From assembly GCA_030562195.1 (NCBI GenBank), contig JAUJPP010000011.1:11160001-11224000 (forward strand): 64,000 nucleotides of DNA, read 5' to 3'. The position numbers and the translations under genes are program-made. The stretch is from Nipponacmea schrenckii. Lineage: Eukaryota; Mollusca; Gastropoda; Lottiidae. The notes under the pieces were generated by a model. The model saw only the letters and a program-made list of their open reading frames with translations, had not been told where the DNA came from and did not search any database. Shown here one piece after another: positions 11,290 to 23,135 of this stretch (position 1 is the stretch's first letter; each line of letters starts with the position of its first letter).

Positions 11290-13769
11290 TTAATCTTCTT
11301 CATCATCAAACTCATCAGCACTCTTCTTATCATCACATAAAACAAGAGCATCATTATAAAACCTTCTAATTTGATTAGAGACACCAATTTCATCTAAAAG
11401 TTTCAACACATCTGCTTTCTTTTCAGCTTTAACAGTAGATGATGATGGCAGAACTCCTGGATTAAATTCATTCCAGCTTTTTCCACGTTTGAGAATAGAA
11501 AATACTTCAAATGCGGCATTGTATGTTGATTTGAATCCGATTTGATCACTATTTATTTGAAGAACCTTTGCATCACTGATGCGGAAAGGCCTTGGACTTT
11601 TCAGGCACAAGGCAGCACTTTTTTTGAAATCATAACTTTTCCAGTGTTCATTATAAATAAATAGCTTTCCATGTTTTCGTAGAATCTCATGGTAATGACT
11701 AGGTAATAGAATGTTATCATGTTTCTTTAAATCCTGTTCACACACGATCAGCAGGTAGGAAGCTGTGACCACGCACGGGGAAAGTGAAATCAATCTCGAC
11801 ATCTGGAAAATACTTTTTTCTCAAAGCCATTAGCATACAAATAACATTCATGTTTTTATTTTGTCCATAGCACGAATCACTAAAAAATCTTAACCTTTTT
11901 TTATCACGGATTATGTCTCTTAATTGACTAAGCAAACAGTGAGTAAGAGCTGATGCAATCATATTTGAATCTTTAGAATTTTCATGTTCACCCCAAACAT
12001 ACAAATTTATATCATCTTTACTTTGAGATCCACCCTTACCATTGTGTTTTATTACACCGAATAGATAAAGATAAAGTTGTCGTGAGTAATAACTTTGTCC
12101 TATAGGGGTTTTTGGAAGTACCATATTCTCCATCATATCGAAACATAATGTTTCTGTATCGACAACTTCGTTCAAAATATTATAAAACACCCTTGCCCTT
12201 CTGCGGTGGAGGAGAAACATAGCTGTTTCAGTTCTTTTGTCTTGATCACTAACATCTGGGCTTTTAAGTCGTAACTTGTGTATAGTAAAGAGAATATGTA
12301 ACATCAATATGATTTTGGTCAACAAACATTTTATGCATTTTGGCAACACTTAATTCTGCTGGAAGGTATTTTCTTCCTGGTGCCCCCCTGCGTCCATAGT
12401 GGCTTGCTCTGCATGTGAACTGTGATATATGACTTATTATACCATCTTTCTTCTGTTTGTAAACTTCAGTATTTCTTGCTCCACCTCTTTTCTCTGGTCG
12501 ACTTCCACCATGTTTAATATAGTATGAAACAATTCTTGAACACCTGGAATTAGTTAGGCCTGAAAAGAAACAACAATGAATTAAATAAAAAACTGTAACA
12601 ATATAAGGAATTTCAAATCATTCAGTTGTTAGCATTGTTAGGAATCTTTTTTATTGACACACTTGGCAGAATTTATTTGAAATAGATCCATTATGGAAAT
12701 ATTTGTGAAACCATAGTCAAATAGGATTCGCGGTGGCTCAGTGAGTTAGGCGCTTGCTCACTAACCAGGAGGTCCGGGATAGAATCCTGGTCAGGTTGCT
12801 AAAGTTCTTAAGGATTTTTCCACCTTGGTTCCCCTTGTCAGTTACGCACGTCGGAAAGGCTGGCAAGGAAAAGCGGCTAATCGTTCGGATGGGACAAGAA
12901 ACCAAGCCCATGTGCTACCGGCAGTGCACGTAAAAGATCCCTCGACAGTCGGAAATCGAAGAAGAGTAGGTTTATCGCAGCTTTCCTTGCAAAATTTTCT
13001 TCATTGCACACTGCATGACGTATGCCCGTCCTCATTAGCCTCAATAAAGTGCAAAACAGTAGGACGTTAAACCCATTTCATTTCCTTAGTCAAATAAGCC
13101 CAGGATTTTAGCATACGTTTGCATGTCCAACACATGCTACATAATATGGCCTATAGGCCTATATAGATCTAGACCTAGTTACACAGTTCCTTGAGAGCAA
13201 AGACCTTGGTACTTTGACAAAATTGAACCAAAACAATACATACCTAATACACTGATGAATGTCTTTTTACAAACATTTATTTTAACAGCACTTGATTTTC
13301 TTTTTAAACTGTACCTAACAGTAAAATCTCTTTCCTTTCTTCTGACATTTCCTGCCCCTCTCCTTCGTTTCACATCTTCAAAACTAATCAGTTGCAAGAC
13401 AAGTTCATCCTGTCGGATTTTATTTGGATCTTTGTAGAAATTACTGAAGTTATAATCTATATCTTCTTTAGTTAAGCGTGAAGCTTCACAAACTTTAGAA
13501 GTAGAAGTAGACTCCGATCTATTTTGGTCTCGTTCATGTAGAACACCATTATTGTTATTGGTATTATTAGATCTTTCGTTACTGTTATGGTTGCAGTTTA
13601 TTTGAGGTAAAACATTAGTACCAGAATGGCGTCTGCGCTTTGCAATTTCCTTGGCGTGATTTTCTTTGTTTGGTGTGCGCTTTTTACCAAGTGATGTGGG
13701 CCTTACGGGCTCAGATGTTTCATCAAAATTATTTATGCCCACTACCGCTGTTTCTAAGGGCGCTGCCAT
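11290..13769 (-). pseudogene. Spliced transposase-like gene of the S-D-x-C-x-G-Q-N-K-N family, broken
   Basis: Exon 1 (13769-13244) begins MAAPLETAVVG, has a basic NLS-like segment (AKEIAKRRRHSG), a Ser/Asn-rich linker, then RKERDFTVRYSLKRK and KINVCKKTFISVLG, and ends in GT. Exon 2 starts at 12559 after an AG, in matching phase, and includes SQFTCRASHYGRRGAPGRKYLP, shown here as a visible patch of the open frame at about 12430. The core motif is RFFSDSCYGQNKN (about 11870), followed by VRGHSFLPADRV and, after a break, EQDLKKHDN; Asp in the first, Asp in the second and Glu in the third could form a DDE triad. The C-terminus is acidic (DEFDDEED). Frame breaks lie near 12268 and 11770. The family is widespread and uncharacterised in metazoans; the transposase role is inferred from motifs and from the flanking TIRs. 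Confidence 0.55.
12724..13087 (+). mobile_element. tRNA-derived SINE
   Basis: The head resembles a tRNA: an A-box-like GTGGCTCAGTGAGTTAGG and a B-box-like GGTCCGGGATAGAATCC. The body has a conserved-looking centre (GTGCACGTAAAAGATCCC) and the tail GGACGTTAAACCCATTTC, features of invertebrate SINEs with shared central domains. It lies in the intron of the transposase-like gene on the opposite strand. No intact tRNA cloverleaf is present, so it is not called a tRNA gene. Confidence 0.75.
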
Positions 13770-14052
13770 CTTAGAATTTGTTTCAACGGCAATGATTGGT
13801 CAAAAAGATTTAGTATCGACGATTGTGATTGGCTGGTGGAAATATGTCATTTTGTAAACAAAATGGTGTGGCGTTAAATTCGTTTTGGAAAAAAAGCAAA
13901 TTTGGGCACATTCACAAACAATTTTTTTTCTCGAATTTTTACAAAATTGATCTCAATAGGGATAGATATTACATCAGATATATGAAAAATACGGATAACT
14001 AAAAAAGACCAAAATGGCGTTTATTTCGTTTTGGAACCAAACTCTTCATACG

Positions 14053-14689
14053 TAAAATAGCTAGGATGAGCAATTCGTTTACTGGTTAACGAAAATGAAA
14101 AATCAATACGTAGTATAGAATTACTTAATTAAACGATAAACGAAGTTCAATAGAAAGTACTGGGAAGTATCTGTAATGTTTTGTTCACTTCCTTAAATGC
14201 TATTTGGTACACTAAACTTCATAGCACAACATTGTGCCTTATACTCATGAGAACAAAACATAGGAGACAAATATATGACAATAAAAGTATGTGAAACAAA
14301 AGAATCACATTTTATGCAACATAGGCCATGGAAATAAACTTTCAGATTTAATTTTTGTCGGAAGCAAATACGCTCGACGGAGAGGATGTTTACGATACGA
14401 CGTGAATTCTGAACATGGATATGAAGTTGACCCAGTCGAGTCGATTCCAAACCATTCGTCATTCCACGTATTTTCAGGGTGAGACAAACATATGGTTGGA
14501 ATGTACAGTTTAATTAGCCCCGGACAATTGGTATTTAATTTTGATATTTACTGGGGAGATTTGGTCAATTATCCGAAAATAGGGGTTACAAATGGGTGGT
14601 TAATTTCCGAGAATGATTTGATTCACTAGTATAATCGAATAAAATACTGCATCACTAGGTTTTTTTAGCTTTACTATTGAAATACGATT
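14053..14689. other. No gene recognised
   Basis: Several overlapping open frames of 60-90 codons occur on both strands (14193-14487), but none shows a domain, splice pattern or repeat relation that I recognise. Confidence 0.5.
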
Positions 14690-14940
14690 GGTTTTTAGCC
14701 CACCTAATGGTAAAACGCAATCTCGGCCATATTTCAAGAAAGGTGTGAGTTTCATTAACAGAATTTCGATAACTCATGGCAATGGCAAGAGATAAGTATC
14801 CCAATTTCGATGGGTATCATTGATAAATTCGGTCATGGTGTCGTTCAAGATACGATGAAGTCTTTCAGTGAGACCGTTACTTTCTGGATGAAAACTGTTG
14901 TAATATGATACATGTTTAATGTGCTTGGAATAAGAAGCCA
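14690..14940 (-). pseudogene. Gypsy integrase fragment
   Basis: Read on the minus strand from 14940, the sequence gives SYYNSFHPESNGLTERLHRI, then LNDTMTEFI and NWDTYLLPL. The P-x-S-N-G-x-x-E-R segment is the third (Glu) motif of a retroviral-type integrase core. A further part (AMSYRNSVNET, GRDCVLPL) continues downstream with frame changes. No LTRs or other pol domains are attached. It is a remnant. Confidence 0.65.
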
Positions 14941-15439
14941 ACCTTCTCCGAATGGCGCTCCCATTCTAAAAAAAAACTATTTTGAGCCATGGCCAGAAAA
15001 TGGGTTGATTATAGAGGGTAAATTTTGAGCACGAATTTCGAGTTGCAAATTTGCAGCCGAAGCCTGTAAAGAAATATTTTCAGAAGCCATGTTCTATAAA
15101 ATTTGTATAATATATTTGTATTCTGAAAAGGCTGGATGGAACATCTTGAACACACTGGAACGTTTTGAAACTGGAACGGTTGGAACGAACGGCAACGGAA
15201 AAATGATGTAACAATAAAACAAACATGGAAAACAAGGTATTATTTTAAATTTAGTCTTAAAACAACATCTTATAAATATATCTTATAGCGTAATTAACAC
15301 ACAAGTCTAATGCTTGAACAGACTTTAAGATTATTAAACAGACTTTAGGATTATAAAACAATGGTTGGTGTCCTCACCCTATTTATATTTCTAGGTTCAA
15401 GGAAATAGGCACATTTATATTACCTACTTGAGAATATTT

Positions 15440-16244
15440 CTTTTTAATGTCTGATATCGTAGTCTTACTGACAAGTGAAATTGTACTTGGCTTATTAATT
15501 TAATAGCATCGGAAACAGAGCCATTTAGCCTGCTCATTCCTAATAATATTTCACCAAAAGGAACAATAGATGTTGCAGCCAACTGCTAAACCTCTTTATA
15601 TGATGCATCAATTTTTCCCCACATCTCTGGATTCACCAAAGGAGGAGACAACATTTCATTCTTCTGGTAATTCATATTCACTTAGGATTGTTCCAGTTTC
15701 ACAGTGACTTATACAAGCCGTATCAATAAATATTGCTAAAGATTGATCGATTGGCGGCCCTCTGGATAGAGATTTTAACTTGGGCAACTGGATGATCAGA
15801 ACCAACATTTACTACTAATGTGTTATCAACATCATTTGTGCAACTAAATAAAGCATTATTAATTCTGCTATTAATATCAGAATCAATATTACCATATTAC
15901 CACCATGAATCATTATCAAATTCAACACGAAAATTAGGCCATTATTTTGTACATACTGGTTATACTCATCATTGTATTCGTATTGTTCAAATAAATTCAT
16001 ATCATGCTAATCAAAATCATTTTGATAACTCACACGTTTTGCCTCCACGAGGCCAAACTTTATTTTTAATGCCCGAAAATCTTGTTCTGATTTTGTTCAG
16101 ATCCACTAAATTTATGTTACTAACTTCTTTGAAAACTACGTTTTCACCTAGATCTAATTTCCCGTGCCTTTGAGGGAAAACTTTAACATTTTTCCTTTGA
16201 TTTTCATCAAAAGCCGGATCAGAAGTAGAAGTATTAAATGCCAC
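15440..16244 (-). pseudogene. Degenerate gag-like ORF, family uncertain
   Basis: The minus strand has MAFNTSTSDPAFDENQRKN (from 16244), an acidic DYDMNLFEQYEYNDEYNQY segment, then after a frame change SDHPVAQVKISIQ, IDQSLAIFIDTACISHCETG and finally VNPEMWGKIDASYKEV (stop) QLAATS, with LISQVQFHLSVRLRYQTLKR. The last part resembles the N-terminal gag-like ORF of DIRS/Ngaro-type YR retrotransposons (a P-E-x-W segment followed by a long helix). Several stops and frame changes are present. The assignment is tentative. Confidence 0.3.
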
Positions 16245-16544
16245 ATTTTTGGTTTTAGGAGACTGTAATTGCCTCTTATTTATCGATTTCTTTTTAGAAT
16301 TTTCTCATACAGAGATACAGTCTACGTCTATGCTATCAAAGCCTAAAAAATTCCCTTCATCGGGATTCTTATTCGAGCAGAATTGGCGCCAATGGGGATG
16401 CTACTGGTAGAAGACGTATTATTATTATGTTTTATAGTATCTTAAAATTGTAATTATTTTAAATTTAGACCTAGGAACACCATCGTATTAATATTTTCTT
16501 GAGATAAGCTATTTCTGTAGAGATTTACTCTCTGACCACAACCA

Positions 16545-16925
16545 CTAAAAAGTCTCACTCGGCATACTTATTATATACCAGCATAACATCAGAATTGGTC
16601 TGTGCTCCGTATTTTCGTATCTCTGTTTCAAATTTCTGTGAACTACAGCACGAATATTCTTCCTCATGGCACATTCTGTGGCAAGAGGTTCTAAAAGTGA
16701 TACATTTTCTAACACTGGCAATATAGTAGATACTGTGACATAGTCCTCTCCACTTAACATATAATTAAATAACAATAAAGGTTTGTGTTTTTCATTTATG
16801 TTTACCAAAGGTCTAGAATCATTATTACTAGGATTTAGATGCCACAGTTGTCGGTTTTCTTTAAACACAGCACAGACTGCTTGTTGTTTATCAATCATGG
16901 CAATTGTTACCGTCATACCGCAATA
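16545..16925 (-). pseudogene. hAT-like transposase fragment
   Basis: The open frame includes FNYMLSGEDYVTVSTILPVL, LLEPLATECAMRKNIRAVV and RNLKQRYEN. The order 'S-x-E-x-Y-V-T-x-S ... P ... L ... R-Y' matches the middle of hAT (ZBED-like) transposases before the insertion region. The BED finger and C-terminal dimerisation domain are absent. It is short and isolated. Confidence 0.45.
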
Positions 16926-17189
16926 CAGATTATTTTCGTGAAACAAACAGCACGAAAATACTATACGGCGGTATTGTGCTTTTCATGGTATACCGCCCAA
17001 CCGTAAAGCTGGTAATCATAATCTTCATCATCGCTGCTGTCTGTCTGAAAATTATTGCCATGGCTAAAAAAAGAACAATTAGTGGATATCAACCAAGGTT
17101 GAAAGACAACTGGTTGTCAAGTTAATAATTCACATGATATTCACTTGTTGTTATGTTGCCACGGAAGTCTTAAATATATTCCTGTGGAA

Positions 17190-17695
17190 TCTCAAAGGAA
17201 CGATATTCCTCTTCTATGTTAATAAGCTACTCCAATGCGCAGTCTCAAAGGAATGATATTCCTCTTCTTTGTTAATAAGCTACTCCAATGCGCATTCTCA
17301 AAGGAGCGATATTCCTTTTCTATGTTAATAAGCTACTCCAATGCGCAGTCTCAAAGGAACGATATTCCTTTTCTATGTTAATAAGCTACTCCAATGTGCA
17401 GTCTCAAAGGAACATATTCCTCTTCTATGTTAATAAGCTACTCCAATGTGCAGTCTCAAAGGGACGATATACCTTTTCTATGTTAATAGGCTACTCCAAT
17501 GCGCAGTCTCAAAGGGACGATATTCCTTTTCTATGTTAATAAGCTACTCCAATGCGCAGTCTCAAAGGAGCGATATTCCTTTTCTATGTTAATAAGCTAC
17601 TCCAATGCGCAGTCTCAAAGGAGCGATATTCCTTTTCTATGTTAATAAGCTACTCCAATGCGCAGTCTCAAAGGGACGATATTCCTTTTCTATGT
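17190..17695. repeat. 59-bp tandem array (about 9 copies)
   Basis: Each unit has CTCAAAGGAACGATATTCCT, then TTTCTATGTTAATAAGCTAC and TCCAATGCGCAGT. GGAACGATATTCC is itself a near-palindrome. A single further unit occurs at 17957-17995. The open frame at 17288-17539 is a by-product of the repeat. Confidence 0.9.
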
Positions 17696-17700
17696 TAATT

Positions 17701-18165
17701 AGATCACACGATATATTAAACATATTTCTGAGTCAATGCTGTATTATTTATTGCTGATAACATCTGGTGGAAAACTGGTCAAATCCAATTCTGTAAATCT
17801 CTGGTCCAGAATCTTCTTTCATCGGAATTTGTTTTTAGCCATGTTTGATTTTTTGTAAGATTGAGAGAAATTTCGAAATTGGTATATTTATATCTTGCAA
17901 ACTACCATATTATGTACACAGTTAAGCCACAGTTTAGTCTTAAATATATTCCTGCGGAATCTCAAAGGGACGATATTCCTTTTCTATGATAATAAGACCA
18001 CACGATATATTACACATTTTTCTGAGTCAATGCTGTATTATTTATTGCTGATAACGTCTGGTGGAAAACTAGTCAAATCCAATTATGTTTATCTCGGGTC
18101 CAGAATCGTCTTTCATCAGAATTTGTTTTTAGCCCATGTTTGATTTTGGGTAAAATTGAGAGAAA
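17701..18165. repeat. Direct duplication of about 160 bp
   Basis: 17701-17860 and 17998-18150 share CACGATATATTA, TTTCTGAGTCAATGCTGTAT and GTCTGGTGGAAAAC-type blocks in the same order. They flank one unit of the 59-bp repeat, so the whole block may be a larger tandem duplication. Confidence 0.75.
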
Positions 18166-18383
18166 TATATAACATACGATTTGATAGATCGGGAACAGCA
18201 TTGTCTCATAAAATCGTAATATTTCATTAACTTATTGAATACAGTCTCCTTATTATCAATTCTGTCATCAAAGTTTCCAATTTCCACAGTCGTTTCCTTT
18301 TTGTTCAGCAACGTTTTCAGTTTTTTAAAAATATCCTCATCGGTGGGAGGCTTCTGGTTAAAGTCTATATTTTTCGTTTTTTT

Positions 18384-18530
18384 TGACAGTGTAGGACTTC
18401 GTCACGTTGTGTTGTTCTTTTGAAATAACTTCAAGTACTTTCGATGGTTAAAGATGATTTATTTAGTTAACGTATAGGTAGGCTGCGGTTGGTGATATCA
18501 GGCGTCTGAGCAGTTCGGTATCCTCGAAAC
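18384..18530 (-). mobile_element. Partial LTR
   Basis: On the minus strand this matches the 3' part of the LTR at 54247-54562: TTTCGAGGATACCGAACTGC, CAGACGCCTGATAT, then GTACTTGAAGTTATTTCA and CACAACGTGACGAAGTCC, ending in TACACT. The match breaks off at both ends, so it is a truncated solo LTR. Confidence 0.75.
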
Positions 18531-20231
18531 CCTCTACCTAACCCGTAATTGACACATCACAGATACCAATACTTGTCCGTATACAGTGTCTAAATTTTAG
18601 TTGAAGAAGAGCATTATTCCACATCACAATCTTCACATAGATCTATATTTAATTGTATAATATATTCCATTTAAACACTTTGTTTTTATTTTGAAACGCT
18701 TATGTTAATTCCTTTGTACAAAATTTCTGCAAAGTCACATTCTCACTTTTTCTTAAATGTCGTATTTGGAAGATTTTATGTATATATTTGTATGAAATTT
18801 ATTATTTCTATTCCCGTAATTTTACCGTGACCTTGTCAAGGTCGAGCGCGTATGAATCTTCACAGAAATTTTTTACTAAACTAACCGATAAATATAAGTA
18901 GGCCTAGTTCAGAGTTAATTAAAAGCCGTAAAAAATAATAAAGTTTTCCCAGAAATAAATATATATATGAGCCAGTCATTATTTCACTATAAGCTCGTAA
19001 ATCATTAAAATTAGTATCAAACGTTGTCAGTGGTGCCAAGATCAACCAAGCATAAAGACCTGATTCACGCTTTCTACCTCGAATGTGTGCATGTGCGCGA
19101 CAGACTTTTCTATAGCAAGGGTTTCAGACAAGTTAAAAAGTTTTATCTCAAATTGAAATATTAATTCAACAATGGCTAGATTGGATTATGATCAATTCTT
19201 CCTTTAAAAAACTTCAAAATAAACCATTTGAAACTAATGACAAAGTTTGGAAAATCTACCCTAGTCTTTGTGAAAAATTCGTCTGCTAGTTTTTTTATAT
19301 CACGCGGTAAACACGTGCTCAACACCTGCCATAGTGAGTGAGTTGGATTTTCTCTCCATTTCCACCGAAGCCAAATTTGTGAAAATATATCTAAATTGAG
19401 ACCAATTAATGAATACCTTATTGTTTTTAATCACCTAATCTGATGACAAGTTTACTGAAGTTTATTTTCTATGAACAATAAATGTATAAAAAAGTTTTCA
19501 GCCCACAATACCATCAAAAGAACTATTTTCTTTCGCTCATAAATTTGAAAACAATGTCAACCGTAAGCCATGTGTTTGAAAATTCCAATGATAACTTTTG
19601 TGATTATTTATATGGATTATCACGGAATAAATTCTTAATATCGTTTCTGGTAAGAGACAGCAATTTTGGTATATATATTGGGTTAATTCCCATGTTATCA
19701 TTCAATATTTTAAAAGCCCTCTAAACATTTTGACAAGCAGTCATCGGTAACTCTTTGCTTTCATGCATTATCGAATTATATCGGGAATTTTTTTTATATC
19801 GAACACGGCAATAAAAGAGAACTGAGCTAGGCCCTACCCTTTTTTCAAACATTAAAAATATATATATATTGATATAAATTTATAAAAAAAATTCACACCA
19901 GAATAAACATAAATACCATCAACATAAGCAAAAATTTTATTATTATGATGAATTTGTCATACGGTGGTACATGTATGATGAGGCTAAATTAGGCTATTCG
20001 TCGGCGGTAATAAAATATGAACAAAAACAGATTTTAATTTAGAAAAAATATCGTCGGCGGGCCCGAAAAACATTAAAAAAATCTCTGGCCTTGTTGGTAG
20101 AAAAAACGGACAGTTAAAAAGGGCCAGAATCCATATCAAAATACATTGAATTAAAAAAGAAAGTTGCGTTGTGGACCTACAATACATGTAGCTATTAAGG
20201 AACTAGTCTGTTGTCAAGCAAATTCTTGACG
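18531..20231. other. No gene recognised
   Basis: AT-rich sequence with scattered short open frames but no domain, splice-bounded exon or shared repeat that I recognise. Confidence 0.5.
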
Positions 20232-20420
20232 TCATGATATTCGGCGACGAACTGGCGACGAACTGGCGACCGTCTGCAGACCGTCGCCGAATATTTGGCG
20301 ACGAACTGGCGACCGTCTGCAGACCGTCGGCACTTTTTTCGACGACGGTCGTCAGATGAACTGGCGACCGTCTGAGCTTATTTTGCCGACGAACTGCAGA
20401 CCGTCGCCGGCGACGAAGAT
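20232..20420. repeat. GC-rich palindrome cluster
   Basis: GGCGACGAACTGGCGACCGT and the near-palindrome GACCGTCTGCAGACCGTC recur several times in both orientations, with GACGACGGTCGTC between them. It contrasts sharply with the AT-rich flanks. It could be the end of a fold-back element. Confidence 0.7.
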
Positions 20421-20489
20421 AAGTTAGAATGTTGCTGTACTGTAGATGAGGTCTTGGATAATTTTTATAATCATGATTTTTCAATCGGT

Positions 20490-21640
20490 TTTTGAGTTGT
20501 TGCCCTTGAATTAGTCAAAACACGTCAAAATGGGCATGTGAATGTAATAGAGACTACAGTTTTGATTTGATTTGAATGAAATTTGGTATGATCATTTATA
20601 TTGATGAGATCTTGAGCAAATTCGATATTGACGATTTTTGATGAATGGTTTTTGAGTTATTGCTCTTGACTCAGTCAAAAAGCTTCATATTGGCTTGTAA
20701 ACATGAATCTTAATGAAACTTGGTATGCATGTATATTTTGATCAAATCTCGGTCAAGTTCGAAATTGGTAACAATCGGATGAACGGTTTTGGGGTTATTG
20801 CCCTTGACTTAGAAAAAATGCGTCAAATTTGGCTTGTATGCTCATTAGAGGCTACAATTTTTAACTGATCTTAATGAAACTTGGTATGCATGTATATTTT
20901 TGATCAAATCTCGGTCAAGATCGAAATTGGTAAGATTTGGATGAATGGTTTTGGAGTTATTGCCCTTGACTTAGAAAAAATGCGTCAAATTTGTCTTGTA
21001 TGCTCAATAGAGGCTACAATTTTTAACTGATCTTAATGAAACTTGGTATGCATGTAAATATTGATAAAATCTTAGTCAAGTTCGAAATTGGTAATAATAG
21101 CATTAACAGTTTTGGAGTTATGGCCCTTGACTTAGAAAAAATGCATCAATTTGGATTGTATGCTCGATAGAGGGTACAATTTTTATCCGATCTTTATGAA
21201 ACTTGGTATGCATGAATAAATATATAAAATCTTGGTCAAGTTGGAAATTGCTAACAATGAACATAGCATTAACTGTTTTGGAGTTATTTGCCTTGACTGA
21301 GTAAAAATGCATCAAATTTGGCTGGTATGCTCGATAGAGGTTACCATTTTTAACCAATCTTTATGAAACTAAGTATGCCTATGGAACAAATATCCGTCAA
21401 GGTTGAATTTGGTAACAATTGTATGAACAGTTTTGAAGTTATTGCCCTTGACTGAGTAAAATGCGTCTTATTTGGTTTATATGCAACAGAATGCAAAATC
21501 CTATCTTTATATGAAACTCTGTATACAATGTATTACATATTGATCAGATCTCAGACAAGTTCAAAACAATAGGGTGAATGGTGTTGCCGTTATTGCCCTT
21601 AACTTATTAAAAACGCGTTGGAATTTTTCGTCTGGATTTT
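20490..21640. repeat. Pearl-type array of about 160-bp repeats
   Basis: At least six imperfect units start with TTATTGCCCTTGACTTAGAA at about 20800, 20957, 21122, 21290, 21443 and 21595, and contain GAGGCTACAATTTTTA and TGAAACTTGGTATGCATGTA. The roughly 160-bp core period and the companion blocks (GGCGTATGTTACCTTGCCTG, CAAGCTATCTTT) match the organisation described for bivalve pearl elements, which are thought to be Helitron/Helentron relatives. That link is established knowledge, not shown here. Confidence 0.7.
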
Positions 21641-21907
21641 ATTTTTAATATTATTTCAAAGGTCATTATTAAGTCACTGAGGACTTGGCTATCATTTCTG
21701 ACAGCTGTTAGTGAGCGTATGTTACCTTACCTGGCAAGCTATCTTTAATATGAGGGTCAGTGTAATTATGAAGATGATCCCTATTGATTTTCGTGATGAT
21801 CTGATACTTTTTCACTGAAATATGTCTTCTGACATAGCGTTTTTCATTCCATTACCTACTGGGTGCAGCTTATGCTCGCTCTACAGGCTGCAATTCTTTA
21901 TGGATTC

Positions 21908-22421
21908 TTAAAGGGATAGTCAGGTTTATAATGAAAACCACTTTTTCTAGTAAAAGAACCTTTAAAAAATAATAATTTTTCGGTTTTGTACCTATTGAAT
22001 CGAACAGAATGACGTTTTACGGCATTTTCGGTCTATATAGCTAGTTCATGGAGGCCGCCATTTCGAAATCTTGAGATTACGACCCGATCTATTGTTCGAT
22101 GAAACAATCGCACATTTCTGAAAAATTACCGCAGTTCAAAGAGTGCTTTTTGTTTTGGTGAAAGGTTTATGATTGAATAAGTAATTGTGAAGGATCATTG
22201 ATATTTCTTCTTGTGATCTCCTCACTTCAAGCAGTCGCTTTATAAACGCCAATCTACGACGTGACGTCACGTCATAAAGAAAATGGCGGCTTCCATGCAT
22301 CAATAGTAAGTGACGATAATTTGATTTTTAAGACAGAGTGGTAAACAACCACAAAAACCGGTGGAATGCTTTTATATAATCATCCTTGACAACAAATTCT
22401 CAAACCTGACTATTCCTTTAA
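21908..22421. mobile_element. MITE with TTAA ends, 514 bp
   Basis: The ends are TTAAAGGGATAGTCAGGTTT and its inverse (AAACCTGACTATTCCTTTAA), with TTAA at both edges. The interior is not palindromic apart from ACGTGACGTCACGT at about 22260, a CRE-like site. It sits inside the pearl-repeat region. Confidence 0.85.
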
Positions 22422-23130
22422 GATTTTTATTTTGTGGGTCAGTGTCATTATGAAGATTGATTTTCTTGATGACCAGATAATTTTTCATCAATGAATATTG
22501 TGCACATCAATATACAAGACTTCAATTTAGTCTACATATTATCTTAGATCGTTCATAGTTCGTAGAGTGAACACTGGCTAAAAATTTGATACTGCATCAA
22601 ACCCCATATCATATCACTTTTATACAGATTTGTATGAAATTTGGCAAGATTATTTCTAATTACCAAAGGATGAACCTTATTGAAAATGAAGTACCAATTA
22701 TTTGAATATTAAATTATCAATTATTGCCCGTATTCTTCTTTTAGCTTGTGAACATAAGGCACAATACTTGACAAAACTAGACGTGAGAGTGTGTGCTAAG
22801 ATAAAGAATATGAAAACTATCGATAATCAGCGAAATGAGATGCATTTATGAGTTTATTGCCTTTGTGCTACAAACTCTTCTATTTTTTTAACAAAAGCTG
22901 CCAGTGGGCGTATGTTACCTTGCCTGGCAAGCTATCTTTTGAATGGTTTTTGAGTTATTGCTCTTGACTTAGTCAAAAAGCTTCATATTGGCTTGTAAAC
23001 ATGTTAGAGACTTCAGTTTTCATCTGAACAATATTTTTGATGAAGTGACACCTTGATACGCCGAAAATTTATCAGGGAAGTGGGTGTATCTTGCTAGGCA
23101 ACCACTTGTTTTATTTTATTAGAGTTTAAA
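22422..23130. repeat. Degenerate pearl-type repeats
   Basis: Further diverged units and boundary blocks (CAGTGGGCGTATGTTACC, TTGCCTGGCAAGCTATCTTT) continue up to the edge of the tyrosine-recombinase-like exon. Confidence 0.6.
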
Positions 23131-23135
23131 CTTAC

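Larger units (their letters stand above)
9408..14052 (-). mobile_element. TIR-bounded DNA transposon, about 4.65 kb
   Basis: The left end reads CATACGAAGAGTTTGG and the right end, on the opposite strand, CGTATGAAGAGTTTGG, each followed by TTCC/TTTCCC, an AAAACGA block and a CCATTTT block. The ends enclose the transposase-like gene at 11290-13769, a SINE, a minisatellite and several subterminal copies of the end motif (TTCCAAAATGAATTATATCC on the left; 13862-13892 and 14008-14040 on the right). Gene position about 280 bp inside the right end fits an autonomous element. The superfamily and target duplication are undetermined. Confidence 0.6.

Noticed and set aside
12724..12790. tRNA gene
   Set aside because: Only A- and B-box-like sequences are present, the cloverleaf is not complete, and the unit continues into a SINE body and tail.
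13255..13437. Plus-strand frame opposite the transposase-like exon
   Set aside because: It is the antisense shadow of exon 1 at 13244-13769.
20203..20484. 93-codon Arg/Ser-rich frame
   Set aside because: It is generated by the GC-rich inverted repeats.
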